From: Tillus elongatus
Lineage: Eukaryota > Arthropoda > Insecta > Coleoptera > Cleridae
Reading direction: 5' to 3'
NCBI GenBank assembly: GCA_964006375.1
Contig: OZ023265.1
Location: 166,868,118-166,932,117 of the forward strand
DNA length: 64,000 bases
A program made the position numbers and the translations under genes. Shown in pieces: positions 48,651 through 61,047 of the stretch. The notes under the pieces are model-generated. The model saw only the letters and a program-made list of their open reading frames with translations, ran no database searches and was not told the origin of the DNA. Each line of letters opens with the position of its first letter. Within the stretch, counting starts at the first letter, position 1.

Positions 48651-48782
48651 CACCATATAAAAATTGAAACTGACCCCGGATATAGCTTCTAGGGATCCTA
48701 GTTCGCGCTCATTTGAAAAATTTTTGCAGTCTCACCTCTATTAGTGAATTTTTTTCAATGAAAATTCACTAATATAAAAATT

Positions 48783-49350
48783 CTGGGCGCAGAAAATGCG
48801 TTATGGTAGTGAATTTCCATAATAATTGTACACTATTATTATATAATACTGAAATTAACACTTTTAACTTACACATATTTGAAGATAGATTTTAGAGGTC
48901 CTAGTAACCTCACATTTAAGGGATTCTTTCGAAAGCGTTACCGTCGATGTCTTTCTATTATCAAAAAAATCTTGTTTTAGAGGTCCTAGTAACCTCGCAT
49001 TTGAGGGGTTCTTTCGGAAGTGTTACCGTCGATATCTCTCTATTATCAGTCTATCTATCTTGTATTCTAACTCCTTTTGAGAAAAATGCCCAAAATTCAA
49101 TTTTCTATGAAGCTAAAAAATTAAATTTTGTTATATCTATACATAATGTAAGTCTCTTTAAAAGAACCTTGTATTACAAATTTCATTAAAGTTACCAAAG
49201 CTTTCCGGGAGGAAACCTATTTCATATTTAGAAAGTGTAGTACCCGCCAAATGATCAACGTAGCAGTTATTTTTCCTTATTAATTGCCAGAATGATTTCG
49301 TTTTAGTCAACCTAATCAAACCGGTTTTTTCAATATCAACAATAACAAAA
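48783..49350 (+). mobile_element. GCAAG-family fragment, diverged
   Basis: Head CTGGGCGCAGAAAATGCGTT, then GTACACTATTATTA and TTTTAGAGGTC as in the 13.2-kb and 39.7-kb copies. A ~75-bp block (TTTTAGAGGTCCTAGTAACC) occurs twice, near 48888 and 48974. Confidence 0.65.
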
Positions 49351-50056
49351 TTTCAGCTGCAAATTATAATTTTTAACTCAAAAGTAAGTTATTCAGGCGT
49401 TTTAAACAAAAATGATATCTTGCTTAAAACGTATGAAATCTGTACGCTGTTGTTTCCCCAAATTTCAAAATAAAGCAAAAAAAACTATACATTCATCGAG
49501 CGGAAATCGATATCGGAACCTTTTGCGTAGAAGACAAACTCAAACTCAGCAACATTTATTGATCTCACTAGAATAATATACAAGAATGTACATAAAAAGG
49601 GTTCTATAGATAATTTACAAAGCTCCAGCTTAATAGAGCTATCCCATTTTCTTTAAAGTTATTACAAATATAAATAACATGTTTACAATTCTTATTACTA
49701 TGACCTATATAATATACATATATGGATGCTTATATTTCTAATTACTAATATATAATCTATTAATCTATTTATAGGAAAAACGGTGTTACATTAAAAAACC
49801 TGCGTACACAGTTACTTCAAAAACATATGGTTAGATCAGTAGTTTCGTACTGATGTGTGTTTTCTCAGATTACTATAACTAATACAGTCGTTGTTTTAAT
49901 TATTTTTGATACTATATATAATTATGTCTATAGCACCCTACCAATGAACCATACCAGACACGTTAACTAACGGTTTGTTTACCTGATACTTGACGCCGGC
50001 TTCATGCCCCGGGATATTTTATATCATATTAAAAGTAAACGTAACAGTTAATTACA
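49351..50056. other. AT-rich spacer
   Basis: Nothing recognised. Confidence 0.35.
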
Positions 50057-50063
50057 GAATTAG

Positions 50064-50392
50064 AGCCTCGTGGTTCAGTGGTAAGAACGAGTGCCTCTGG
50101 ATCGAAGGGTACTGGGCTTGATCTCAGGATTCTCCTTTCACTTTTTCAGTACATACTGTACACTTAACATCAACCGAGGTTGTGGCATGGCATTTGAGCG
50201 AGTTGAATGTCTGCAAGACGCCGGTCCCATGTGCATGAGATGCTGGGCACGTTAAAGATCCATATCCTCCTTACAGAAAGGCTGGAGTTCAGTAAACTTT
50301 GCAGGATAATGAGGTGAAGCTGCTCCCTGGCGTCGGTGATTGGCCATAGTAGCTGAAATAGACCGACTTTGAAGAAATCAAACACACACAAA
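50064..50392 (+). mobile_element. tRNA-derived SINE, copy 2
   Basis: Same family as 32163-32524: TGGTTCAGTGGTAAGAACG (A box), GGGCTTGATCTCA (degraded B box), body with GTTAAAGATCC, tail GAAATCAAACACACACA. Flanked by AATTAGA at 50057-50063 and 50393-50399. Confidence 0.88.
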
Positions 50393-50399
50393 AATTAGA

Positions 50400-50896
50400 T
50401 AATTAATAGAATTATCATTTGAAACACATTCAACGACTATTTCGACCTTAGATGACGTATTATGTTTAAGTTTAAAGATAAAAGAACAAACTGTTTTAAA
50501 GTCAATTTTATACAGACTTGATATGCTTTTGTTTACATTTTCACTATATTGTGGTACACTTTCAGACTAATACTGTATCCATAACCTCTCATCAAGCTAA
50601 AAATATAGTGTATTTTAAAAATTGATTGAATCCCCCAGTTAAAAAACAATCACCTGGCAAATTTTTAATTTCATTTCGTCTGTCATTTGTGGCCGAGATT
50701 TTACGGTTGTTGGTTCGGGTAGTATGATTTATGCCTGTTAATTATTTTATTTCGTTACCGTTGCTGTACGGTTTATACATGTTGTATGAATAAATATACG
50801 CATGGCATTACTGCCAGGCACTGGACTTTAACCACTAGGTCGTTTCAACGCATTTCTTTCACATTTTATTTTATTTATTTTATATTTTTATTTTAG
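50400..50896. other. Spacer; weak tRNA-like scrap
   Basis: On the minus strand near 50815-50850 GACCTAGTGGTTAAAGTCC resembles a tRNA A box, without a B box. A T/A-rich tract ending TTTTATTTTAG at 50896 looks like a splice acceptor. Confidence 0.25.
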
Positions 50897-51148
50897 AGAA
50901 AGAAAATTATGTCTCGACTTCTAAGGTCATTGACATATATAAATTATAGACAAAATCATTTTAGGTACAATGTATGTGCGTTAATAATATATGGGTTCCT
51001 GAACCAAAAAATTATACAATACAACGATTACGGGTATAAGTGTTTATATAGTTCAATAGATCTTAAGAAATTTATTATGTTTTCTGGTGCGGCTGTGGCT
51101 AGGGTTACCATGGATATATTTTCGCCTAAAAACAACCTCTGTGTTTAG
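50897..51148 (+). CDS. Candidate coding exon, unknown protein
   Basis: After an acceptor-like tract (TTTTATATTTTTATTTTAG, AG at 50895-50896) an ATG at 50909 opens 79 codons to the stop at 51148. The N terminus MSRLLRSLTYINYRQNHFRY is basic and lacks acids, like a mitochondrial targeting peptide; the C-terminal part (KKFIMFSGAAVARVTMDIF) is moderately hydrophobic. No family recognised and no partner exon found. May be a last exon or chance. Confidence 0.28.
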   Translation, partial: RKKIMSRLLRSLTYINYRQNHFRYNVCALIIYGFLNQKIIQYNDYGYKCLYSSIDLKKFIMFSGAAVARVTMDIFSPKNNLCV

Positions 51149-51900
51149 TGCACTCTGTGACAATATGACTTGCTGAAAGGCTCACATTGCAGGTATATTT
51201 TATTTTTAATTTGGCAAAAAACCGTAAATTTTGTGAACCAGATTACTTAAAACTCACAACATAGGTTTCTTTAGATTATTTCTAGCCACTTGTAGAGTCT
51301 AATTCTAGTAACTCTTATAGTTAAAAAATATAACGTTTTCAAAAATGGTTTTGTATATTTTTGGGGGAAAAAATGTCCGTTATAGCTGATCTACGAACTC
51401 GTCGCGTTCTTAATGCAATGAAGATACTTATGTGCCAAAATATAGGTACAATGAAGCACATTTATAAAAACAAACAAGATCTACAAATAAACATGGCTAA
51501 TTCACAAAAGGGTCGCTGGACACTTGTATGTGATTAAAAGTAGAACAAACGAATAAAAAAAACGTAACATTCAATAAAAAAACATGATCTACAACAAATA
51601 CTAAACTTCGTGCTCAATTAAAAAAAAAAATCTTCGTTACCCCTCTGTTAATGAATTTTCGTAATGAAAATTCACTGAAACACAAAATATTACAAAATAA
51701 GAAAAAGAAAAATAATGGAAAAGAAACAAGAGGGCAAGTTACGTTACATCATATTAATTCTGATTTTAGCTTTGTGGCACGAAAAAGAATATGCCTACAA
51801 TTCGAATCGTAACTTTCCCATCGCTGTGATAATCTACTCTCATCAGAAAGACTTTTTGATTAAATGAAGTTCGGGTCGATGACTTGATTGAAAAGAAAAT
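51149..51900. other. AT-rich spacer with one element-end hairpin
   Basis: 51645-51677 has TTAATGAATTTTCGTAATG then AAAATTCACTGA, a GCAAG-type 3' hairpin without the rest. No gene recognised. Confidence 0.4.
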
Positions 51901-51901
51901 C

Positions 51902-53811
51902 TCGGGACGCAGCAAGTGCGTTATGGTAGTGAATTTTTATTAAATGCTTCAAATTTGAATAACTCAATTTTCTATAAACTTCGAAAGTTTAATTTTGGTA
52001 TGTAGTAAGGTTACATAAAATATCCACCAAATTTCATTTAAATAACTTTGTAATTTTTGGAGAAAAAAAAAATTCGAAAGAAAATTTTAAATTTGAATGA
52101 CTCAATTTTCTATAAACTTAGAAAGTTTAATTTTGGTGCGTAGTAAGGTCTCTCCCAAGGCAACATACATAGTAAATTTCATTAGAGCAGCTGTGTTATT
52201 TTCGGAGAAAAAAATTTTTTTTGAAAGAAAACTCAAAATTTTTCCGGAAAACCTCCAGGTCTGAGACTATTCCCAGAACCTCATGACTCTCACTGTCATC
52301 GAGGAATCTGGCCCTTCCCAAACTGATTGCCTTCGGCCGTTTGTTTTAATCTGTACATTGTCCACCAAGCCTCCCTCTCCAGACAAATGTGAAGATGTGA
52401 AATGTTTAGGAGGACTTCCAGAGCGACTGATGGAGCGGTGCTGTGTAGCTGAGCAAGTTTGGCACTCGCGATACCACGAAGTGCCTTAGGCCACCAAACT
52501 AGATTCTTTGGCATGCCCACGTGAACAGTTTGGCCCTGCAGATTACATTCTCTAACTGGACATTCCAGTTGCGCTTCTTATCTAGGCTAACCCCCAAATA
52601 TTTCGCTTGTTCCATAAATCGAATTGTTTCCCCCATAAAAATCAGTGGTTTTAATTTGTCCAACCTTCTTCTTCTGGTAAATGGAACAATGATGATTTTG
52701 CGTGGGCTCACATACATCTGCTCCCTCCGGCACCAATCATTCACTACATTTAGTGTCTCTTGAAGAGTATTTGAAAGTTCCTCTTCAGATTTACCTCTAA
52801 TCAATATGACAAGATCATGCGCAGTCGCCTAGATCTCAGCCTCCCGCAATTCCAGGATAGCAAGCAAATCATCCACAAAGATGGACCAAAGCAGAGGGGA
52901 TAATACTCCTCCCTGCGGGCACCCCCTAGCAGACCTGCAGCTGACCACCCCCCCCTTGCAACGAGGTAATAATGGTCCGATTGTGCAACATGCTACCGAT
53001 CCAGCCACAAATGGTAGGTTCCACCCCTCTAGCGATAGCAGCTTCGTAGAGAGAGTTAGGTAGTGCATTGTTAAATGCTCCATGTCGAGAAACGCAGCCA
53101 CCTCTTCCTCCCTGTTATCCAGGGAGTGTGTGATTTTCTCAACAAGGTTATTGAGTGCTAACTCCGTAGATTTGCCAGTTTGGTGGGCATACTAGTGGGT
53201 ATTGACGGGGTGATTGTTTAAAATATTTCCCCTAATGTGTCCGTCCAGTATTTTTTTCAATCTCTTTAGGAGAAATGAAGTAACACTAAGAGTTCTCAGC
53301 GATTTGGGTAAAAGGCCATTATGTCCCAATTTGGGAATATATACACCTCTGGTCACCGTCCAGCTGGATGAAATATAGTTCCAAGCCAGACTGGCCCTAT
53401 ACAGTCTGATTAGGAATGGGAGGAGTGCCTCTAGTCCATTTTGTAACAGAACTGGAATCACCCCTTCATCCCCCAGCGCCTTGGATGACTGGAATTACTT
53501 AAGACTCCACCACCAAGGCTGGAATTATTTTCCGAGCAACCCGCCAGTTATCACTTTGAGGGCATTTATATCAACCCCCGGCCGGCGGGATTTCTTCACT
53601 ACTCAGGATCAGACAGATTTTCCTGGTTAACGAACTCATCCAAGCTATTAAAAAAAGAAAGGCACTTGACGAGTTTCATTGAAATCGGTTAATTATTTTT
53701 TGAGTTATCAGACGGATACATATTAGTTCGCGCTCATTTGAAAAATTTTTTGCAAAGTCTCACCATCGATACCTCTCTATTAGTGAATTTTTTTAAATAA
53801 AAATTCACTAA
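51902..53811 (+). mobile_element. GCAAG-family element S4 with nested LINE fragment
   Basis: Head at 51902, two internal blocks to about 52255 (TTTCCGGAAAACC), interruption by RT sequence to 53604, then resumes (GATTTTCCTGGTTAACGAAC) to the 3' hairpin ending CTAA at 53811. It lacks the (AT)n array: GGATACATATTAGTTCGCGC joins the two flanks with part of the 3' block deleted. Confidence 0.8.
52256..53604 (-). pseudogene. LINE reverse transcriptase fragment (jockey/R1-like)
   Basis: Minus strand, in order: VLLQNGLEALLPFLIRLYRA, KLGHNGLLPKSLRTLSVTSF (53461-53192), then TGKSTELALNNLVEKI, AFLDMEHLTMHYLT (motif A, altered), GCPQGGVLSPLLWSIFVDDL (motif B), a stop, TAHDLVILIRGK where LINEs have YADD (catalytic residues lost), IVPFTRRRRLDKL, and AKYLGVSLDKKRNWN. 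Several stops and shifts. Different LINE lineage from 14-15 and 34 kb (GCPQGGVLSPLLW and YLGV wording as in R1/LOA/jockey). It interrupts S4; no poly-A tail or clear target duplication seen. Confidence 0.85.
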
Positions 53812-54404
53812 AAATAACGCTTGCAGAATCATAACGAACATTGTTAAACATTGCTTAACCTTTCGTCGAAATCAAAATAATAGAAATAATCAACAGGATT
53901 TTCTTCAAGATTAAGCAATGTTTATTTGACAGTACAACTGTTTCATTTCAGTAATTTATACGGTTGTAAAATCACTTAAATTAATACAATTCTTGGTATT
54001 TGGCAATTAAGTGCGATCTTTTGTACGTTTGCACTCATGAAAATCTCTCTGACATGAAATCTAAACCTCTTGCGGTTTATTATGGGCAGCCTTGATGATT
54101 TTATTTTAGTTTTGTTTTGTCACAGATATTAAAGTACGATTATTTTTTCTTAATTAGCCTTGATGTTGGCTGTATTATCTTGACATATCAGTTTTATGTG
54201 TTTAGCAAGATGACATATGTTTTTGAGGTCTTTAAACGTAAACGCAGTAAAAGATTCAAGTAGTTCTTTTATTATTCCTGTTTTCCTTTCTTTCTCTTCT
54301 TCTTAATTTAACTTCGATTGTTTCACTCCTCATATATTGCGTTTGACATTAAAATTACATTTGATACAGAGGGAAGAATAATCGAAAATATCGGTAGTGT
54401 GTTA
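53812..54404. other. AT-rich spacer
   Basis: Nothing recognised. Confidence 0.35.
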
Positions 54405-54406
54405 TA

Positions 54407-54735
54407 TAGGCTGGCGCATTGAAAACGAAACAGACCGATTTGCGTCGAGAGAATTTTATTTTAAGAAACGCTGTAACACGTCAATATAAATATTAAGGGG
54501 GACATGTTTTGATATAAAACTCAACATTGTCACATCAACCCCTTAAGGGTGGTGATAACAACCCCTATATTTTAAATAGGTAACATGAGTCCAGTGTTAC
54601 ATCATTTGAAAGCTCTTTCTTTTCTGAATTCAGCACACAAATTTTTTTGGAAGTTTTATTAACTCGTTTAAAAATTATTCACAGTTGAAGATGCAAAAAC
54701 GCATTTCACTCATTCCGATAAGAAATGTGCTGATA
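54407..54735 (+). repeat. Left ~330-bp inverted repeat of the DD41D element
   Basis: Pairs with 55994-56323, with small indels and substitutions; outer 40 bp nearly perfect (GCGCATTGAAAACGAAACAG). Confidence 0.85.
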
Positions 54736-54871
54736 GTCAATGTTTTGTTGGTTTGTAAACAAAAAATTGACCATCAGAACATTTCCTATCGGAATGAGAG
54801 AAATGAGGTTTATTATTTCAGTTTATTGGTCGGTTTGATACTTGATAGAACTACCGAAAATTAATTTCACA

Positions 54872-55921
54872 ATGGTGTATTCTGTAGAAGAAAGAGTTGA
54901 AATAATTACTCTTTTTTTCAAAAACGATGACTGTGCCACCCGTACCGCAAATTTGTTTAATGAACGACATCCGAACAGACATGTAAAAGAAAATACATTT
55001 TGGAGTTAGTTGCAAAGTTTCGACGAAGTGATTCGGCAGCCAACAAAAAACGGGATCCTGAACGTGAATTTCCGGTTAGAAATGAGACTACTAAGATTGA
55101 AGTTTTAGGACAAATTGCTGCAGACCCAACTTTGAGCACGAGAAAATTGGCCACTGTTTCAAACATCAAAAGAAGAACTATTCAGCGAATATTGAAGCAT
55201 CATAAATTTCACCCGTATAAAATTCATCTTGTACAACTGAATGAAGATGATTTTGATCCTCGGATGGAGTTTTGTGAAGTTATGACTGCACGAATAGCTG
55301 ATAACTGGAACTTTCTGTTCAATATCTGTTTTTCAGACGAGTGTACCTTTTTATTAAATTCTACAGTCAATCGTCATAATTGTCGTTATTGGGCAGATAA
55401 TAATCCAAGAAATTTTCACGAAGTCCACACTCAAACTCCACAGAAATTGGATGTCTGGACTGGCAATTTTGGAGACCGTTTAATCGGACCAATTTTTCTT
55501 GATGGCAATTTTAGTGGCGAAACCAATTTGGAGTTACTAGAAGATATCGTTTACCCTCTACTAATTGACATTGTTGAAAATGATGATCGCTATCAAGAAA
55601 ATCAGTTAGTGTTGCAACAAGATAGAGCTCCTCCGCATTTTTCACAACGTGTTAGGGAGTTTTTGAACAGAGAGTTTCCAGGACAATGGATTGGGCGTAA
55701 AGGTGCTATTGAGTGGCCCCCTAGATCACCGAATTTAACTCCTTTAGACTTCTTTCTATGGAGATATTTAAAGAGTAGAATTTACGCAACAGAACCGGAC
55801 TCTCTGGAAGAATTACGACGTCGCATTATTGAAGACAGCCGTCTGATAACTCCAGAATGTCAGAGCTCCTTTTGAACAAAATTTGTACTTTTGTATGGAA
55901 GCTGGTGGTCAACAATTTTAA
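54872..55921 (+). pseudogene. DD41D transposase, nearly intact, two frameshifts
   Basis: ATG at 54872 opens MVYSVEERVEIITLFFKN, an N-terminal HTH; a one-base deletion in an A-run near 54985 shifts the frame. The long frame (55000-55875) has ANKKRDPEREFPVRN, a second HTH (LSTRKLATVSNIKRRTIQRI) and the catalytic domain with FSDECTF (Asp 113 of this frame), LQQDRAPPHFS (Asp 208) and NLTPLDFFLW (Asp 250): 41 residues separate the last two, giving DD41D as in the rosa family. A second small deletion near 55858 shifts the end; FEQNLYFCMEAGG continues in the other frame to the stop at 55919-55921. All three catalytic Asp are present, so the element died recently or only through these two indels. Confidence 0.9.
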
Positions 55922-55993
55922 CACTTACTTAACTGAATAAACATTTTTAACGTTTGGTTTTGTTTTTTAGTTTTTTTAAGGAAAAATTGACTA

Positions 55994-56323
55994 ATTAGTG
56001 CATTTCTTATCACAATGAATGAAATACGTTCTTCCAACTCCAACTGTGAATAAATTTTAATATAAGTTGATAAAACTTCCAAAAAAATTAGTGTGCTCAA
56101 TTCAGAAAAGAAAGAGAATTCAAATGACGTAACACTCGACCCATGTTCCCTATTTAAAATGTAAGGGTTGTTGTCACCACACTTAAGAGGTTGATGTGAC
56201 AAAGTTGAGTTTTATGTCAAAATATTTCCCCCTCAATATTAAAATTGAGGTGTTTCAGCGTTTCTTAAAAAAAATATTCTCTGGACGCAAATCGGTCTGT
56301 TTCGTTTTCAATGCGCCACCCTG
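55994..56323 (-). repeat. Right ~330-bp inverted repeat of the DD41D element
   Basis: Partner of 54407-54735. Confidence 0.85.
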
Positions 56324-57040
56324 TATATTATGACGAGATCACTACTTTGAAATTTCTTTAGCTGGGCGTGAACTAAAACCCCTAGAACCCAGATCAGTTC
56401 AGTTGGAATGTTTGAATGTATTATATAAATTATATTATATTTATTTTTATAAAATTCGTAAGTCTCAAAGTCGTGATCTCGTCAAAAGCGAATTTTCTAC
56501 GTAAATGCGTTAGAAAACAAACGGTTCGGCACGAAAATTAATTTTTTACCAGAATTTAAAAAATCTGCGAAAATTCACTACACACTATTATTTCTTCAAA
56601 AACTAGCTGAAACAATTTTTTTTAAAATTCTATAATATATTTTCCACGAAAATTCAATAAGAATTTTTTGCACAAAAATTCATTAAAATATTACTTTTCA
56701 AAAATTTCGCTTAAAAAAATCCATTAGAAGATGGCAAAATATTTTTTCCATGCGAAAATTCAAAGCAAGTTTTAATTGCAAAAAAATTGGAAACGATAAT
56801 TGTCGTTTTAAGAAAATTCCCTAAAAGAATTGTAAGAAAATTCACTATTTAAGAACATTTTGGACATGAAAATTTGCCAATAAAGTAAACTATACAATCT
56901 GATCAAAATGCAGACGTATCCTTTGTCTTTGGCTTCACAGAGAAAATATTTTGCCTGAGGATGTCGTGAAAAACGAAACCGGTTGCAGGAAGAAACGAGC
57001 ACTTTTAAAGCCATACAAACAATCCCTACTCATAGACCGC
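56324..57040. other. Spacer with diverged repeat scraps
   Basis: Many short AAAATTCACTA/GAAAATTC echoes of the GCAAG 3' end (56560-56870). At 56955-56979 CTGAGGA ... ACGAAACCGGTT resembles a hammerhead core with poor stems. No gene. Confidence 0.4.
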
Positions 57041-57720
<680 letters not shown>

Positions 57721-58080
57721 CGCCCCTGTCTCTTTTACTTTCATTCGGTTGCACTGTCCTTTAAGTTTCTACCTGGAATTAGTTATCTCTGGATTTCACA
57801 ATCCTTTTCAATTTGCTAGTAATCTTTATCCTCTAGCCGTCTGTATTGTATTTCGTTTACGCGTGAATAATGCCATATAAAGAAAACTCATATGCCGTTA
57901 GGTCCTTTCCTGTAAATAGCTTTAGCTGTATTTGACGTGTTCTTAAAATTACCCAGTGGATTTCTTCACTAGGAATAATGTTTCTTCCTAGTTGGCCATT
58001 CTGCATTACTGACATTATGTTATGTCAACTACGTCAACCAACGTTACGTGAAATCTCGATAAAAGCAAGCCTTTCGCAAG
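57721..58080. other. Spacer, possible LTR U3
   Basis: Leads without a recognisable border into the tandem repeat at 58089; CGATAAAAGC near 58050 could be a TATA-like box. Confidence 0.3.
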
Positions 58081-58088
58081 GTACAAGC

Positions 58089-58580
58089 CAGTTCTACGAC
58101 AGATCTCATCTTCTTAGCTTCTTGGGACTCCGAGATCCCAATCTTCCACTTAAACACCGCTCGTGTGCTTAAGTCAGTGCAGTTCTACAATCGTTCTCAT
58201 CTTCTTAGCTTCTTGGGACTCCGAGTTCCTAAGCTCCTACTTAAACACCGCTCGTGTGTTGAAGCCAGTTCAGTTCTACAGCAGTTTGACTACGAATATC
58301 ATCTTCTAAGCTTCTTGGGACTCCGAGATCCCAATCTTCCACTTAAACACCGCTCGTGTGCTTAAATCAGTGCAGTTCTACAATCGTTCTCATCTTCTTA
58401 GCTTCTTGGGACTCCGAGTTCCTAAGCTCCTACTTAAACACCGCGCGTGTGTTTAAGCCAGTTTAGTTCTACAGCAGTTTGACTACGAATCTTATCTTCT
58501 AAGCTTCTTGGGACTTCTAAGATCCCAATCTTCTACTTAAACACCGCTCGTGTGATTAAGCCAGTTCAGTTCAAGTTCCA
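58089..58580 (+). repeat. ~91/102-bp tandem repeat with higher-order pattern
   Basis: Units begin CAGTTCTAC at 58089, 58180, 58271, 58373 and about 58464. Two unit types alternate (ATCCCAATCTTCCACTTAAA versus TTCCTAAGCTCCTACTTAAA), so the larger period is about 193 bp. Shared core CTTCTTGGGACTCCGAG and ACACCGCTCGTGTG. Possibly the transcribed part of an LTR, given the leader-like A-rich sequence that follows; no gag/pol seen. Confidence 0.85.
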
Positions 58581-58999
58581 ATCTTCCTACAGGGAATTCC
58601 GTTCGTACAGTGATACAGTGAAAAGTCAGTGTTTTCTTCTAAATTAGAAAGTATACGCGCAGTTAAATAAATGCAGTAACAAGTAGCTAATAAGATTGTG
58701 AAATCTCCTGAGTAACCCATTAAATCAAGTGTAAAACCGCAAATTGTAAATAAGTGTTAAGTTCAAAGTGTACATAGTAACAATACAGCATATATAAATA
58801 TAAAAAGTGTATTATTGAAATCTTGTGGAATCCAGTGCACCTAGAATTATCAATACAATTCACATACAGTCCACATCTTCAACATATTCTTCTTCCAACG
58901 CGAATTATCAAAGCCGACTAGTTAGCGAGGGTGGGATCAATCCACCCGCAAAACATTGGGGAAGGAAATCAAGCTCTTTCTCCCCCAATACCTACATAT
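58581..58999. other. Leader-like A-rich sequence
   Basis: Follows the tandem units; A-rich with no ORF and no splice structure. Contains GATCAATCCACCCGC / GGGGAAGG near 58936-58965. Ends at a GCAAG-family 3' block. Confidence 0.3.
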
Positions 59000-59133
59000 A
59001 CGTATAAACATAAATTGAAAATGACCCTGAATATGGGTTCCAGAGGGCATAGTTCACGCTCGTTTGAACAATTTTTTTCAAAATTCAAAAGTCGCGATCT
59101 CCTCATTGGCCAATTTTTTCCACGAAAATAGTT
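59000..59133 (+). mobile_element. GCAAG-family 3' block, head missing
   Basis: AATATGGGTTCCAGAGGGC ... AAAAGTCGCGATCTCCTCAT ... terminal hairpin degraded (CCAATTTTTTCCACG, AAAATAGTTTAAA). Confidence 0.6.
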
Positions 59134-59830
59134 TAAAAATAGAATTTTTTGTATAAGAGTGTAGCTTAATTGAGAAAATAACAAAGCTTTATATTGTTCA
59201 ATTAATAGATGACCTTCTAATTTCAGGACTGAATTGATTCCAGTTTACTAATAAAGTGAGATAATAAAATTACATTGAGCTATTAGAAACCCGATTTCAA
59301 TCTTATAATAATAATAGATATTTATTTATAACAGTTAAACCAACCAATTTGCAAATGCAATTATTATGGCATTTTATCAAGTTTTTTTACTAAGATATAA
59401 AATTGTTGTCTAAATTTTCAGCAAGACATTTAAAGCAAGTAAGTTAAGATTGATCGTTGTTTATTTTACCTTTTTTTAGAATGGCTTAGAGACAATTAAC
59501 AGTTTAGTTAGGTCGTTAAATTTGATGACCGTATCCTATTCTAAATACCTTACAACAACGATTTCGCTCTTCTAACCGGTATAGAGTTTTTTTGGTCCCA
59601 TTTTACGGATGTTATTTATGTTAAATTTAGATGTATAACAGCAAAACAACAAAAAGTATAACTGCTTTAATATCCGTAAAAATAGCTTTCAATTCTTGTT
59701 AAAGAAATGTAAATGGGTCTTTTTACTAGCACCTAATTGCTTGAGTTTTTGGCTCTTAAATGATGCCAACATCTTAAACGACACTTCCTTTTATAACCTT
59801 GATTCTCATAATTAAACACTTTTTAGCCAT

Positions 59831-59956
<126 letters not shown>

Positions 59957-60290
59957 CTTTATTGACTACAATCATACAGCATGTCTACACAGATAAGTCT
60001 TCGACTTGTAAAGTATTTAGACATAATTTAGTTAAAAGGCAACCTAAAAATATGTTGACAGCTATTTAACAAACCATATACATCTAATTTTGACACATCA
60101 AAAGTCTCGAATTTCTATCTTCCGTTTCCATCCTCCATCCTAAAAAATGCTTCCACTGCTTTTCACTGGTTGATTTCCCTTTCTACTTAGCAATGCTCCA
60201 CAACAAGAACCGTTCGTTCCTGCTCCATATTTTTGTCAAAAATACAAAATCTGTAACAATACAACTTACATTGACTTTTTCAATGACAGA

Positions 60291-60291
<1 letters not shown>

Positions 60292-60365
<74 letters not shown>
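60292..60365. repeat. (AT)n microsatellite
   Basis: 74 bp, followed by CAGGGTG. Confidence 0.95.
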
Positions 60366-60368
<3 letters not shown>

Positions 60369-61047
60369 GGTGAGGCGCCAAGAGTTTCTGTTAAGAGTTT
60401 CTCAATAACCGAACCGATTTAAATTTGAAAAATTTCGATGCCTAGGTTTTCGGCCAAGCCCAATTAAAATAAAATATTTTTGCTCACGTCTCATTTCCGG
60501 TTCTACCTGAAGTCTCCATCAACTTCGGTATTTTTAATTCTACTCGTAATTTAAGGTAGACTTTCACTAGCCTACTGTGTGTCTAAAATTAACCATTTTC
60601 AAAATATTTCGCTTTTTTCGAAAATTTTTGCAGAATCATAGTTGCACTTTATATCTGATAACTTGAAGGAAAAATAAGCTACAAGATTCATCTTTTGCAC
60701 ACAAAACACTAGTATGTGTACCTTCACCACACGTGTTACAGTGTTGCATTGCAGCATACAGGGTGATAGAAATGGACTTGACAACTTGACAACATTCAAC
60801 TGATCAAAGCTTGTGTATTTCAAATGGGACAACCTTAATTTTATTAACTAAGTTAATTGGCGTTTCGAATATCTTTCGATTTACGTTAGCATTCCCTATA
60901 CTTAAATCTAACCGTTTTCGAGATAAATACATATTTATTTGAATCAGGGTTACAAACTTGTAACAACAGTAGCCTTTGGAATGTAATTTGTCAGATAAGT
61001 GAAGTTTGTTATCTAAATTACAAAATAGGCCCCTAATAGTGATAAAA

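Larger units (their letters stand above)
47789..48772 (+). mobile_element. GCAAG-family element S3 with nested insertion
   Basis: Head TCGGGACGCAGCAAGTGCGT, two internal blocks, (AT)n (48256-48314), then an inserted hammerhead repeat unit (48318-48650), then the 3' block and hairpin ending CTAA at 48772. Confidence 0.8.
54407..56323 (+). mobile_element. DD41D (rosa-like) mariner-family transposon, long inverted repeats
   Basis: 1917 bp flanked by TA on both sides. Ends: TAGGCTGGCGCATTG (left) and CAATGCGCCACCCTG (right). Inverted similarity continues inward for about 330 bp (54407-54735 with 55994-56323), much longer than in classical mariner. Just inside the left repeat another palindrome (54701-54808, CTCATTCCGATAAGAAATGT with ACATTTCCTATCGGAATGAG) occurs. 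Holds one transposase pseudogene. Confidence 0.9.

Noticed and set aside
50815..50850. tRNA-derived SINE head on the minus strand
   Set aside because: Only an A-box-like stretch is present; no B box or tail.
56955..56979. Another hammerhead
   Set aside because: Core strands can be placed but stem II pairs over only 2-3 bp and stem I was not found.
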